Below, one piece after another: positions 33,175-45,468 of a stretch of DNA of 64,000 bases (within the stretch, counting starts at the first letter, position 1; each line of letters begins with the position of its first letter). This DNA comes from Moniliophthora roreri (lineage: Eukaryota > Basidiomycota > Agaricomycetes > Agaricales > Marasmiaceae): positions 62,001 to 126,000 of the forward strand of contig LATX02000010.1 of NCBI GenBank assembly GCA_001466705.2. Reading direction: 5' to 3'. Below the pieces are notes generated by a model that saw only the letters and a program-made list of their open reading frames with translations, was not told the DNA's origin and did not search any database. A program made the translations under genes and the position numbers.

Positions 33175-35068
33175 TTAATCCGCGTCAGCATCATTCTCCT
33201 CAGCTTCAGCAGTCAACTTTGCGAGACGTGCTTCAACGATATCAGCCTTGATAACCGGTAACATTTCAACGAGGTCTACTTTGGTTCCCCCGACGAACCG
33301 GCTCAGGGCCCATTTCCGCACGAAAACGCTACACTAAGAACAAGTCAAAGTCAGTAGAGACTTGGTCAATATTGCGCCATACACACCTTCATATACTTTT
33401 TCGAAGCGTACTTCTTGTAGAGTGTTTCAGACTGAGATTCACTCAGAACATAGTTGAGCATCGCATTCGCAATGGGGACGACCTCACGTTCTTTGTAGGT
33501 TGTGTAATGAACGAGATTAGGGTTCTGAAGTACTTTGGTGAGAACGCGTTACGTCGGAAGAGAACATAACCTTGAACTTACCCAGTCTTCACGGCTCAGC
33601 ATGAGTCTTGCGAACCATAAGCTGGCAGCAGCAAGTAACGACGGAGGCGTAGCGACAAGTTCCCCGAGGAAGCTTGCCACTTCCAAAAGATATTTTGCAA
33701 CTGTTCGTGCTTGTGGCTCCAAATAGTCCGCCTTGCTTCCCCTTCGTAACCAAGTCATCGGGCCCGGCGAGCTCAGGTCGTAATTGATTGTCTTCAAAAC
33801 GTAGCGTTCCGCTTTAATGATTTCCTCGGCAGTATATGTGTCGCCAGTCAGCTTGACCAACTCGTGTATTGAGGGACTGACACCTTCTTCGAATTTGACG
33901 GCAATGCAGAAACACGACACACCGACGAGTTGGAGCTTCTGAAGGGATATCGTGGGTCGTAACGAGAGGAAGCGGTCGAAAAGATTGACGCAGAGGAAGA
34001 ATGATTCCGAGATAAACTGATAACGTGAATGAATCTGTATAATCCAGTCTAATAAAATTTCGCGAGCTTCCCAGCTCAGTTCGGAGTGGAATCGCATGTA
34101 ATCTGCAACCGGAAGGGTTTGTTGCTAAATTACTCAGTCAATGTCTGGTGCGCCTATGAAACAGTCGAGCGTACCTCTTTTTCTTTCAGATATGCGGTAA
34201 TCTCGTGGATGTACTCGGCCACCGACAAAGGATCATCCATGTCCTCTGCATCGAGGTCGTCCCACATACCTGTGTCATCTTCTTCCTCTACCGCTTCAAG
34301 TTCAGTCGCAACGCGTTCCTCGTCGAGGCGTGAGTCATTCACGGGGGCTGAAGGTAAATCCTCTGAGACTGGCATAGCGTTCTGGTCTTCTGAGGGAGGC
34401 TCGGGTTCAGTGTGGCGCTTCTTGAACACTCTCGGGCGGTCAGAGTCATCTTCAGGGACAGCTGGAAGCTTGGAAGGTGCGGCGTTCTCGTCATCTTCAC
34501 GTGGAACGATGTGGAAAACAGGAAGCTCGGAGGATAGTAACGATCTGGCAGGCTTTTCTGCATTCGTGGATTCTCCCTGGGCCTGTACTGTTTCTTTTCG
34601 TGCACCTCGGGCTCCAACAGCTTTTCGAAGAGGCTGTCTCGAAGCAATTCCCCTTGCACTAGTGGTCGCCTTGACTTTCGTTACAGTCGTTGTTGTGGCT
34701 TTCACAGCCTCAGCCTTTTCCTTGCCCTTTGCCGACTTGCCCTTTCCTTTTCCCTTGTTTACCTCCGTAACCTCTGCCAGCACCTCTCTCTTTCTCTTTC
34801 CCGCAGCCTTCTCCGTCAGTTGAGCATCGACAGCCTTGGCACGTGAAGCAAACGTTGTGGCAGCAGAACGAGTTGTGGGACCGTCGGTAGTAGTTCCTCC
34901 GCTGGCGAGAGCTTTCGCCCGTGTAGTAATTCGAGAGGGTCGAGCGTTGGCATTTTCGGTATCCTTGTTCATTCTAGTCATTGTCCGAGTCGTGCGTCGA
35001 ATCTACAGAATATCAGAAAGTTTTCTAGGTTCGAGTCTTTGAAAACTCACCGGAATGTTGGACGACAT
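33175..35068 (-). CDS. G2/mitotic B-type cyclin
   Basis: Activator of Cdk1 for mitotic entry. Exon 1 is short (MSSNIP), then a GTGAGT intron leads to IRRTRTMTRMNKDTENANA. The N-terminal third is basic and low-complexity (KGKGKGKSAKGKEK), followed by an acidic stretch. The cyclin box starts after an intron that joins KEKE to QQTLPVADYM: MRFHSELSWEAREILLDWII, FISESFFLCVNLFDRFLS, LQLVGVSCFCIAVKFEE and ERYVLKTINYDLSSPGPMTW. The second fold has VAKYLLEVASF, PSLLAAASLWFARLML and, after further introns, HYTTYKEREVVPIANAML and the final VRKWALSRF. Total about 530 aa. An acceptor at TTTAG rather than the nearer TTGCAG is required to keep frame. A canonical RxxL destruction box is not certain. The stop is predicted at 33175-33177. 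Confidence 0.9.
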
Positions 35069-35490
35069 CTTGGAGCCAACTCTTGTTCAACCGAATAGAT
35101 TAGAAATACACAAAATGAGATGAAGCAGATGTATGAGATGATATGAGATGAGAGAGGAAGATAATTTGTATCGACAGTCCCCGACTGAAAAGAGAAAAGT
35201 TGGTTGAATGTGGTCCAAGTCCAACTTCTAACTTCAAAATTTCAGGCTCTTGGACCATCAGGTCACGCGAAAATAACAAACCAAAACAAGTATTGTATTA
35301 CGCGTATGTAACGTGATCGTGCCTCGAGGCGAGCACCGCCATCCCTCAGCACAGAACAAATCCTTTGTCAGGAGCCCAGCAGTCCTTTGTTTTCCCGAAT
35401 TGTGGTGACGATCGTGATCTATAGCCACGGTATACGAAATAGCGTGTATCATGCAGAGCTCGGGTAAGTAAGTACCATCACATAACGCAA
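35069..35490. other. Intergenic, no gene seen
   Basis: About 420 bp between the cyclin start and the phosphatase stop. It should hold the cyclin promoter and the phosphatase 3' end. A GA-rich run at 35120-35160 precedes the cyclin. Confidence 0.5.
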
Positions 35491-37501
35491 TTAATCGTCG
35501 CCAGCCTGTCTAGCCTCCACAACACCTCTGACGCCACCTACAGTATCCCCAGCTGCCACACCTTGTACTGCCGAAGCCAGCATATTGCTCTTCCCTTGCG
35601 GGCTGAGAGCGTCCTTCCTGTCAGGTGGCTCCATAAGTGTAGTACCTTGCTCAGCAATAGGAGCACCTGGACTCGTCATTGGAGCCGAAGGTACCCACTC
35701 CAGTCTAATCTCCACGTCAATGATGTCCTTGCCTATGCCAAGCGGGAAATCTAATTCTTTCCTTGTCAACTTCAAGACTGTCTTCTCGTCAAAGTTGGCA
35801 GACATGTGAAAAGCAGGTATAAGCCACAGCCAACCCATGAATACCTATGAGTGTTTTAGAATAAGGAACGAGGAAAGGTTATAATGAAAGGCTTACCTGA
35901 CCCATATACAACTTCACCCTGACCTCCCTATTAGCGTCCAGGACCACCCCTTCGCCATTTGTTTGCACCCTGCCATTTGTGTTCGGAGGTATGATAGCCA
36001 GATCTGCTACGCTCGTCGCAGCTGACGGTGGTACACCCTCGGGAACTGCTGGCACCACATCATTCTCCTCGCCCTTGACCTCTTCCTGAATATTCTCCCA
36101 ACTCTTATTCGATAACCCTTTCAGGGTGTACGTTACTATCTTCTCCTCGCCTTTACCTTCCTACGCACATTTACATCAGGATTCGCAGAAGAGAGCAAAA
36201 GTGGTTGCGATACTAACCTCCACCCCAAAATCAGCGCATCCAACTTTCGCGAAACTCCTCACCATCTTGTCCTTATCCTTGAACACCTCTTCTCCACCTT
36301 TCTCATCTCCAAGAATCCAACCTTCAACAGTAGATACCATGGTATCGTCATACCTCGCCAAACTAGCCCAAACTCTACCTCCACGTTCTTTACCCCGATC
36401 AAGAATAGTATTCGCCGCTTTCAACAAATTCTTTTTAAGACCAGAAGGTGGATGCATCCTCAGGGTTATATGTGTCAACCTGACTCTATCGTTAGAAGTC
36501 AAAGAACTGGTCGTAGACCCGGGCTTGTATGACAGGAAATATGGCGGGCAAGACTCATGGAGAATACGAGCGTAATAACCCAACCACCTCCGTTGACTGG
36601 GTATACTAACACCCTGCTTCTGTTTCTCTTGGCCTTCGACGGTTCGCATGCGTTTCGAGGTATGCAGGTCGAGAATGTCCTTCAGTACCTGCGTGGGGTC
36701 CTTGCCTTTGTTCTCCGCTCCGATGGACCCTGATCTGCTGTCTCCTGACGGGGAGATCGTGACTTCAGGATGCGTGCTTGATTCAGCTGCCGTGGCTGCG
36801 ATGACCTCTTCCACCAGTTTCTGCGCGGATGAAGTGGAATCGGAAAACGCCTCGAGTAAGAGGTATGAACACGCCATCGTTCCCGAACGGCCTTTCCCAG
36901 CTTTTAACCGTTCCTTGAGACTGGGAGGAGTATAGGATCAAGATACAGAGCCATACCTTTACAATGTAATACCCCAACTCTCCCTTGTTCACCTTTCAAC
37001 CATGACGCTATTTCTTGCGCTACCAGCGGTAGGAAAGCTAACGGTGGAGCACTATTCGTTCAAAGTCAGTTCGCGTTGAAGAAGAGTAAAAGGATCTCAC
37101 TGATGATCAGGCCACGGCCACCTGGTCACTCGTCCGTCAAACACTTCCTTCCCAGTGTACTCGTTCTCCCTGTGTATATGTCACACGATTAGTCTCTGAT
37201 TTCGTGTTTCAAAGGTGAAAACCCGACCGCAATGGACACAAATTCCACACCCAGAATCCCTTGCCATGACGTCCCTCCAAAAACTTCTTCACTTCTCCTC
37301 TGGGATTGCGGTAGAGCGATTCAAGTCCCGAGGCGGGGTAACCCATGATTATCAGGCGTGGAGTGAGGTATACCAAGTCTATTCGATAAAGTTCAATATG
37401 CTGGTTTCAGACAAACTCGAGGTGGGCTCACCTAGTTCAAATTCATCGTCCTTAAAGCGCGCTTTGTTGCCGGACACGAGGCGGCGGATGTAGTCGGTCA
37501 T
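35491..37501 (-). CDS. PTEN/TEP1-like phosphoinositide phosphatase
   Basis: Predicted PtdIns(3,4,5)P3/PtdIns 3-phosphatase with a PTEN phosphatase domain and C2 domain, about 520 aa. The N-terminus MTDYIRRLVSGNKARF matches the PTEN start; then LDLVYLTPRLIIMGYPASG, NPRGEVKKFLEGRHG, NEYTGKEVFDGRVTRWPWPDH and APPLAFLPL. The active-site P-loop is HCKAGKGRSG, formed across an intron after HCK (GTATGG...AAAAG), giving Cys and Arg of CxxGxxR with both PTEN-type lysines. The C2 part has RRWLGYYARIL, RVRLTHITLRMHP and, after introns, VRVKLYMGQ and FHMSANFDEKTVLKLTRKELD. The loop between these is enlarged and variable. It runs on the same strand as the cyclin and the second NACHT gene. ATG 37501 is secure. 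Confidence 0.88.
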
Positions 37502-37846
37502 TGGTCTCCAAGGTCACTGAGTTTCCGTTCTGTCTAATAATGCGGATCGTAGCCAAACCCCCTACACCAAAGTGTCACTCGTCTTTAAGTCAAATGTGTC
37601 AATGAGAGTGGAGCTAGGAAAAAGGATGAGCGTAGCATGACGTCGAATGTGGTCCTGAAGGAGTTGTGCGTGGGAACTCCGTCCCTCTTCGCTTCACGCT
37701 GCATGCAGGTGGCAGGCAAGCGTTCAGGATTTAATTGGACTCATATTCACGTATGTAGGTGACCAGCAATGTTGGTGTACGTAAGGTAAGAAAGAGAGTA
37801 TATGTGAAGGTAATGTGACACAGAATCATCCGATTCTCCTACCGAG

Positions 37847-40246
37847 TCATGTCTGTAGGCCAAACGTCCTCCGGTGCTTCAGCACTATGTCCTTGAATCG
37901 AACAAAGTCCTGTTGCTACGATATGGTGAGTGAAAGCATTTCCGAGAGTTAAGCTGCTCAACTAACCTTGTCCAAGTCTGTATCGACGCTTTTATGTGTG
38001 TCATTCAACACGTCTTCGATCAATCTCTGTATGCTTTCGAGATCGTCACCTGGCACAAGAGTGAGAAGAAGGTTGTGAAAGGCCTCAGCCTCGGTACGAG
38101 TGATGTGGACAGTTATCCAGTCAGCCGGGAGAACTGGTTGCCTGCTGGCTGGATGCATGAATGGAAAAGGGCTCGGAGATGGATCCACGGTGTGGCTTGG
38201 TGGAATTAATGGCATTCGATCTCCCAGATACAACTCTCGATAGAATTCTTGAGTGCGGGAAGATCTGAAGTAGAGGTAAGTCTCCAGCACCGAACTAACA
38301 TAAGCCCAGTATTGTGATGTTTTCGGGTGAAGACTAATGCTATAGCCAAGATAGAAAGTTTCTAAAGTGTCGACGAATTTGCGAGGAGTCCGTTCTCCGA
38401 GAGTCTATTGATTTTGTCAGGCGGATAGATGATTTCAGGGAAGCCACAAAGACATACCTTTGCCCATGTAAGACACTGCTCCCATCCTAGCTTATGCTCC
38501 CAATTCACGAAAGAACGCCTGGCTTCTTTCAGATAACGAGCTCGGTAATGGAGATCCATTGTCAGAACAGGATAAGGGTCGAACTTATCCAGCGCCTCCA
38601 ACAGTTCACGACTTGGATTTTCTTTACGACAGCAAAAGTCACTCCAAAATGCGCATGAGTAGAAAACCAATTGGCTGAAGCTCGACTCCTCATTCTGAAG
38701 TAGAGCCTCCCATGACAAAAGCCTTTCGCTGAGAGTTTGCCAGGTGGAATACGGAGGAAATGATAGGAGGGAATGCATGCGGAGTAGAAGCTGGGCAACA
38801 AGGTCCCAATAGTGTTCGGGAGTTAGTCTCTCAACATGATATTTTGCAGAACGACCACGATCCAACAAGAATTCGGTGAAAGAGGCATGTAGAACATATA
38901 TTTCTGAATCTTCATCGTCTGGTATATGTATCACTGAGTGCAGCTTGATCAAGCGCATGCTCAGTTGACCTGGTCTGAGTTTGAGGAGGCCTTCAATTAT
39001 CCGGCAGGACCTCCACACAAACTGTGCTTTCGCCGTTCCTGGTCGATTTTCATGAGGGGTGACGAGGAGGCTGAGAATCTGGCACGTTCCCTGCCAATTG
39101 GAGCAGCTTGAAAGGATCTGGTGATAGAGGTGATCCAACTCCGGATACGGAGAACTTGGGAGACCATTGGAGACCGCAAGGATGACGTCCAGGCGCTCGG
39201 AGGGAAGATCGTCGTCACAATCCAGATATTTGATGATGGTGGTGGCAAAAATGAACTGCCCACTTGCCCTCTTAACTAGTTGGTGAATCACGTCATCACC
39301 GGGCCAGGATGGATCTTCGTAACGTAGGAATTGAGCATGCTTCACCCGTAGAGCTGCGAACATGTCGCGCAGGAAGAGTTCGACATCTCTATTCGATTCC
39401 GGTGAGCTGGCAACAGTGGAACGACCGAGAACTGGCTTAAATGTCCCATGATCAAAACCATAACGAATGCGAGGCTCAGGCCGGCTGCAAACCAGGAACA
39501 CGAAAGGCATAGGAGTAGCAAGCGCGATGGCTTCACGAATGATGACCAACAGTCGCTCTTGGGATGGGAGGTCAACACATTCATCAAGACCGTCGATGAC
39601 AATGAGCCTCGGAAGGTTCCTCCATTTTGCCGAATCAATCTTGGTAGATGGCACCAAGATGAGTTTACGAAATTGATTTTCTTGCGACGAGTGGAAGATG
39701 TGAGGATCTGACTGAATAGCCTCGATGATATGAGGGCCGAGTAGGTCTTTCAGAGGTTCTGACGTGGAGAGCTGGTAGGCAATGGTCGCAACAAATGCAC
39801 CTATCTTGTCGCGAGTGGGGTCATTTCGGGAGAAAAAGAAGCTCCCGGCCAATCTGGTGCTGGCATACTTTTCCGACAAGTGCTGAGCAATCGCCGACTT
39901 GCCAACACCAGCAGGGCCATGAAGCCAGTAGACTCGAGTAGACTTTGGGCCGTGTTCAATCCACCGACTAAGTTCATCGAGGATTCTAGCACGTGTGCCG
40001 GGGTGACAGTTTGGTGGAGGCGAACGTTGCTCCGAGGAATGTAGGGCGTTCACGGCGACTTGTTCAGCAAGTTTATGGAAGCTCTCATCTGTACATTATG
40101 AGTATCAAAAAAAGAACAACGTGGCACGACTCACCCGTGCGGCCTGTGTAGTTCGTTATAATTCTGCTATCATTTATCTGATCCCCGTGAACCACATTAT
40201 AAGCACCCCCAAGGACGATGAAATTGCTCGAGCCACTGAACGACAT
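37847..40246 (-). CDS. NACHT-domain NTPase (NLR-like), gene 2
   Basis: About 740 aa from ATG 40246. The N-terminus MSFSGSSNFIVLGGAYNVV ends in HGDQIN, the family GDQ motif. An intron (GTGAGT...GTACAG, about 40084-40131) joins DESFHKLAEQVAVNALHSS. Then SPPPNCHPGTRARILDEL, Walker A HGPAGVGKSAIAQHL, Walker B RLIVIDGLDECVD and LVCSRPEPRIRYG. The helical C-terminal part includes FVDTLETFYLGYSISLHP and LPADWITVHITRTEAEAF, with a last exon DFVRFKDIVLKHRRTFGLQT joined at GTTAGT...CAACAG. Exon order and motifs are co-linear with gene 1, but identity is moderate, so the two are old paralogues. No repeat domain follows the NACHT region. Function by family: candidate recognition or cell-death switch, inferred only. 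Confidence 0.85.
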
Positions 40247-40320
40247 GGGACGGAGTTGTCGCCAGTGCTGAGGACGGACAGCAATGCGCTCTACGTGCTG
40301 ACCTGATCCGTAGTGATATA

Positions 40321-40328
40321 TTTATATA
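40321..40328 (-). promoter_or_regulatory. TATA box of NACHT gene 2
   Basis: TATATAAA on the minus strand, about 75 bp before the ATG at 40246. Confidence 0.4.
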
Positions 40329-41446
40329 TCATCCAAAGCTGGTCATGCCGAAACCTTTTCGAGGCCAGAACCTGGGTTGTCGGCGAACTCGGTGGACCAT
40401 GTAATCAATAAGGCAGCATGAGCCCAGCATGAACCCCATGAACTCCGTGACGGCTAAGACGTTGAGTCTTCGACCACAACTGAAATGCATTTTATGTTTA
40501 GCTTCGAGACGACGCAAGATTCGACTTCGCACCCAGAAGCCCACAAATTCCATCTTTTCGGAGATTTTGTCGCCCTCAGCTTATGTAAGTATGAGGAAAC
40601 GAGCCAACTTGAACTTCGAACTCCGACCGTCACTGTGACTCAAATCATTCAAACACCTTCTATCTTACATGGAGCCCTGCTACCCGCACTACAGACTGAA
40701 GCAGTCACGAATTGGTTAGTGTCAAACTTGACCTTGCCTTCTCTAACAATCCATTAATGGGAAGAAAAGGTCAACTTCTGCGATCAGAAGGCTTCCGGCT
40801 GGGTCTTGGGATCGCAACAATCATACACAGGCAAATTCATGGAAAATTTAAGCCAATGTGGTCTTAGTGCCTAGCGGTATGGCTTCGCGATCCATGCTCA
40901 TCTTTATGCATTCCCAACGGCTCATGCTTAGGAGGTCGCGGCCCGTTCAACCTGCCCAGCATTGCCGCAAGAACGTATTTTGTCATGTCCCCGTTTTCGG
41001 CTCTGAAAAGCACTTGCGCACTATGACGAGTCGCACCGTCTTCCCGTGTCTTCGGCCCAAGACAGCTGAACAGCACCTTAAGGGGAGTCTCATGCATTAT
41101 ACTTATGAGGATGAGATAAGGCCTTGATAGCATAAATTTAGGCTTTAGCGAACCTCTGTGACCGTGACTTCCAGCATGCCTTTTCCTCGGACACTATACA
41201 CTACGCGACGTTGTTCTTGCCGAGAAATGACGGTCCGCCATCGTTCACGGGTTGAAACGACTTTTTCAGCCAATGTTTATCCTTGGTATTACCGTCTTAC
41301 GCACGTGTAATTCCCACCATGGCACACAAATGCGAACCGGAATTGCAGATAAATTCATAGCTCGTGATTCATGCACGAGGACACCCATATGGATGGAATA
41401 ATATCGTTACTCGAGCTGCACCTGTCCGAGCGTCAAGAAAACTGGG

Positions 41447-41977
41447 TGACTTCCCGTAAGGTTTTGATTCTCATTTGTCGATTCTGACGACTTTCTGAGA
41501 GAAATATCAAATTGTTTTGTGAACGGTTAATTCACCATGGCGTTCCCGTAAGGCCCTCAGAGGATTCGACGAGCGGCTAGGCTGGAGTTCCGAAGAACAC
41601 CGTGAGCTCCGGATGCATTGGAGACAGGTCGTGAGGTAGTATGCCCTTACGTTTATATTCTGTTGTGCAGTATACTTACAGTGTTGGTAATCAGAAACGT
41701 TATGTCTTCTTCATGACATAGAGGTAAAATACACAACGCATTGGGCGTGTTTGCGTGGATGAAGGCCTGGCAGTCTTCCGGAGTCACGTACCAAAAAGAG
41801 GTAAGGAGCGGTCGGGCAAGGGGAGAAATTTGAAATGAGAGGCGAAAACGCACGAAAACGCATTTAGGGAGGCGGTCCAGGGGCCTCTATGAAAATAGAT
41901 TTTATTCCAAATCTCGGATAATCCTTCTGAGACGATTAATTGCCTGATTTTGGGCGAAAAATCCTTACGGGAAGTCA
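41447..41977. repeat. Candidate MITE-like inverted-repeat segment
   Basis: A 15-bp perfect inverted repeat, TGACTTCCCGTAAGG at 41447-41461 and its complement at 41963-41977, bounds about 500 bp. A third, shorter match (TTCCCGTAAGG) lies at about 41544. The interior has no transposase. A target-site duplication is not clear, so this may be a decayed MITE or chance. Confidence 0.4.
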
Positions 41978-42041
41978 TCCACTATAGAATTATACATGCA
42001 CGACCGTCCATCCGCATCGCTTGAACCGTCTTTTTTCCGAA

Positions 42042-42048
42042 TATAAAT
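42042..42048 (+). promoter_or_regulatory. TATA box of rhamnogalacturonan lyase gene
   Basis: TATAAAT lies 74 bp before the ATG at 42116, a usual distance for a strongly inducible secreted-enzyme gene in fungi. Confidence 0.45.
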
Positions 42049-42115
42049 CCTCTGGAATCGCCAATTCTAGTTTTAACTGAACATTGTTCTGCTTCTGGTC
42101 TTGGCTCTTGGCGAT

Positions 42116-44708
42116 ATGTTCAAGTTGGCTTCACTCGTGTATGTAGCTCTGCTGCTCCGCGCTCTTCATGTCTGGGCTTTCGGCGTCACCACCTCTGGCA
42201 ACTCACTCATCGTCGACACCTCCGGCGGTCTAATCTTCACTGGCGGGTGGCATATACCTAGTTTTATCCGCTTCTATTGACTCAGATGTCCACAGTCGAT
42301 AAGTCCAATGGTGATATCACCTCCATGAAATTCAACGGTATCGAAGCTCAGGACAGCGGAAGCAAGAAATCTCAAATCGGCTCCGGCATCGGCGCATCCT
42401 GCAGCTGGGTCCAAACGGGTAACTCGAATAACTATATCAAGATTACCTGCACCGCTGGCAGTATTACACAGTGCGTAAAGATGTGTCGGTCTCTGGTCCT
42501 CTGATTGATGCCTTTCAATAGGTACTATGTCGCGCAGTACAAGAGTCCCTCTATCCATATGGCAACCTAGTGCGACATTCTTGCATTTTTTTTCCGCTAG
42601 AATGCTGACCTTCTTGAAGTATCTCCGCAGAGCCTTCCGTCGGCGAATTGCGCTTCATCGCTCGACTCAGTAATTCTGCTGTCCCCAATGGCTATCCCCA
42701 ATCAAGCACTCGGGGCACTTCCGGCGCCATTGAAGGCTCCGATGTCTTCATGGTCAACGGGCAGACACGATCCAAGTTCTACTCTTCGAGGCAGTTCATC
42801 GATGATCAAGTACATGGTGTTACTGGTAATGGTATTGGAGTCTACATGGTACGTCTGTTCATAACATTGTTCGGGTCTGAGAGAGTGAACGAAGTCTTAG
42901 GTGATTCCCGGTACCGGATACGAAAGCTCATCCGGAGGTGCATTCTTCCGTGACATCAACAACCAAGGAGGTATGTGCCTTTTCCATGTCCATTGTCATA
43001 GCCTCTCACTTCAGTCATATAGGCGATCAACAGGAGCTCTACTTCTACATGGTGAGGACCTCATTATGTTCTTTAGCGAACGTTGTTAAGTACCTGCATA
43101 GAACTCTGGCCACACGCAAACTGAATGTACGCCGCTGCGCTCTTTGACTCTGCTTTGTTAGTCCAGATCCTGATGCTTCAATTTCCCGGTAGCTAATCGT
43201 ATGGGTCTGCACGGTCCTTAGTACGTCGAAATCGCGTCCTTGTATCACTAGTCGATAACCGAATTCCCTAGCGCCCTCGTTTTCACTACTGGTGCTGCGC
43301 CTTCCGCTGACATCGGTTCGTCTCTCATCTTTCTTGTCAGTCCATATTCTTTCTAATAGACCGATACAGATCTCCTGTTCTGGGAGGCCCTTGGTATCAA
43401 TGGCCTTGTCCCAAAATCTGGACGAGGCCGCGTCACCGGAGAAGCTAGTGGTATTCCTTCCCAATTTTCCTCACTACAGTCAATCGGTTTCAGCAATAGC
43501 CAAGCACAATACTGGTCAGTCTCGGCTCGTATCTAATCGGATTCTCGCTTATTTCTCGGCACAGGGTTCGCACAGACTCAAGCGGTAACTTCGTCAGTCC
43601 GTACATGAAGCCTGGAACGTACACCATGACATGTATGTCGTTTGTTTCCCTAGACAGGGCTACCTGCTTGACTGAAGGGACATAGTGTACAAGGTCGAAC
43701 TTGCTGTAGCAAGTCAGAGTGTTACTGTCTCAGCAGGTGGAACTACAAGTGCCAATATTGCATCGAAGGAGGCCGTACGTGATCCCTTTCCATTTCCTCG
43801 TCGATTTCCTCTGACTTTAGAATGCAGACTCCAACCGTCATTTGGCAGATTGGAGACCTTGATGGAACACCAAGGGGATTCTTGAACGCTGAGTATGTAT
43901 GAACTGCTACTCTATGACCATAGCATGCTGATCTTGCGGTGTCAGTAAAATCGAGACTATGCAGTACGTCCTTTGCCCTTATTCTGTACCGCTCGTCATT
44001 CAACGCGTAATCTAACCAGCCCAAGCGACTCCCGTATGTCAAGCTGGGGACCGAAAACCTTCACGGTCGGTGATGCTGTCAGTCAATTCCCCATGGCTAT
44101 TTTCAAGGTACAACTTTATCTTAACGATCCATATCGGCACTAACAGTGAAGTAATAAAGGACATTGGAGGTGTTACCATCAACTTCAGCCTTTCCTCTTC
44201 GCAAAGTAGGTACCCGTGGTTTTCGCCGTGGTGCCTTGACTTATAGGATTTCGTAGTCGGAGCACGTACATTGGAGATTCATACCACTCTCGCCTTCGCT
44301 GGTAAGATCTTCCGAATTCGTCTTGTTTCTGGACCTGACGAACATTGCATTGCATTGAAAGGTGGTCGCCCCGTGGTCACGGTGAATAACTGGACCAGCT
44401 CAACCCCGGCTGTCCCTAGTCAACCAGATTCTCGTGGCGTTACTCGTGGAACTTGGAGAGGAAACGTAGGTGGACTTCCCTCTCTTTCAATCATAGTACT
44501 GACTCTGTTGTAGAACATTGCGTACACTTACAGCATTCCCTCGGGCACGCTCGTCTCCGGTTCCAACAAGATCGTCATCAACGTTGCATCAGGATCTTCC
44601 GGCTCGCAGTTCTTGTGAGTACCACTGTCTTTCCTGGTGAAAAACATGGTTGATCCGGGTTGTGATAGGTCCCCGAATGTCGTTATTGATGCGATCCGAC
44701 TGATCTAA
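42116..44708 (+). CDS. Rhamnogalacturonan endolyase, polysaccharide lyase family 4
   Basis: Secreted enzyme cleaving the rhamnogalacturonan I backbone of pectin by beta-elimination. The signal peptide is [21 protein letters not shown], then [20 protein letters not shown]. The catalytic N-terminal domain has [53 protein letters not shown] and [10 protein letters not shown], then NSGHTQTE and MGLHGPYALVFTTG across two small introns. The middle and C-terminal domains show ELAVA-type beta strands, [30 protein letters not shown], the jelly-roll [13 protein letters not shown] and [16 protein letters not shown], and end in [12 protein letters not shown]. About 12 introns of about 50 nt are needed. 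Family length (roughly 530-660 aa) and three-domain order are kept. It implies plant cell-wall degrading ability. Confidence 0.88.
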
Positions 44709-45468
44709 AATGAAGCCGGTTGGTATTATTTGAGAGTGATCATTGCACGAGGATGATTTTTGATCTGGATGTGTGTACGATACGTATCAGATGAAGTTGC
44801 GACATTTGACTGCGACTATCTGCTACATCCTCGAGGCTGAGCGCTCAGCAATTGTTTTATACCCGCCAAACCTACTGCGTTCCTGACTGCTTTCGGTTCC
44901 GTGCACTCAAGGTGTACTCTTTCGCGACGTTGGAGCTATTAGGAGTCAATGTCGTACCACTTGGCACGAATTAGCCATAAAAGACTCATCAGATCCAGGG
45001 ATAAGGACAACTCACTCGAAGCTGGCCACAGGTTTGGGGATGCCGCGGCTGATGGAATGCCGTTATATCCGGCTGATCCGGCTAATCTTCCGAATAGCCA
45101 AAACTTCCATGAGACCTCGCAATTTCTGGATTTCCTCTGTTTCTCTGTGTATTACAGCAGCTCTTTCTCTACGTTTCACAGTGAACTCTGAAATTAATGA
45201 ACTACAAGGGAGAATCCACAGAAATGGGCTGTGCACATGTCGGTCGTTCACCTGCTCTTCGTTTTGAATTCTGATGGGAAGCGAGATTTATACTCCGTTA
45301 GGAATCTGCAAAAAAAAAACATGGCACTCTTATATCACATCATGATCCTCCACCGCAAGGGACGCTAGCCTACAAAGTTCCCTGGACCCACACTCCTCTA
45401 TCAGAGGCCTCCTTCCCTCGCTGCGTCTCTTTGGTCTCCCGGGTGACAGCGGAGAAGGAGGTCAAGTA
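44709..45468. other. Intergenic, no gene seen
   Basis: About 760 bp between two same-strand genes. Only short ORFs without features are present. An A-run at about 45310 precedes the membrane-receptor gene. Confidence 0.5.

Larger units (their letters stand above)
40247..42115. other. Intergenic region with possible small inverted-repeat element
   Basis: About 1.9 kb with no supported gene. It holds the NACHT gene 2 promoter and an inverted-repeat-bounded segment at 41447-41977. The short ORFs at 40429-40757 and 40858-41133 show no domain features. Confidence 0.5.

Noticed and set aside
34086..34823. Long plus-strand ORF opposite the cyclin N-terminal region
   Set aside because: Ser-rich complement of the basic low-complexity cyclin leader. 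The cyclin frame joins to a clear cyclin box, while this one has no domain.
45063..45251. Minus-strand small ORF between the lyase and receptor-like genes
   Set aside because: Short, without features, and mirrored by equally long plus-strand ORFs.
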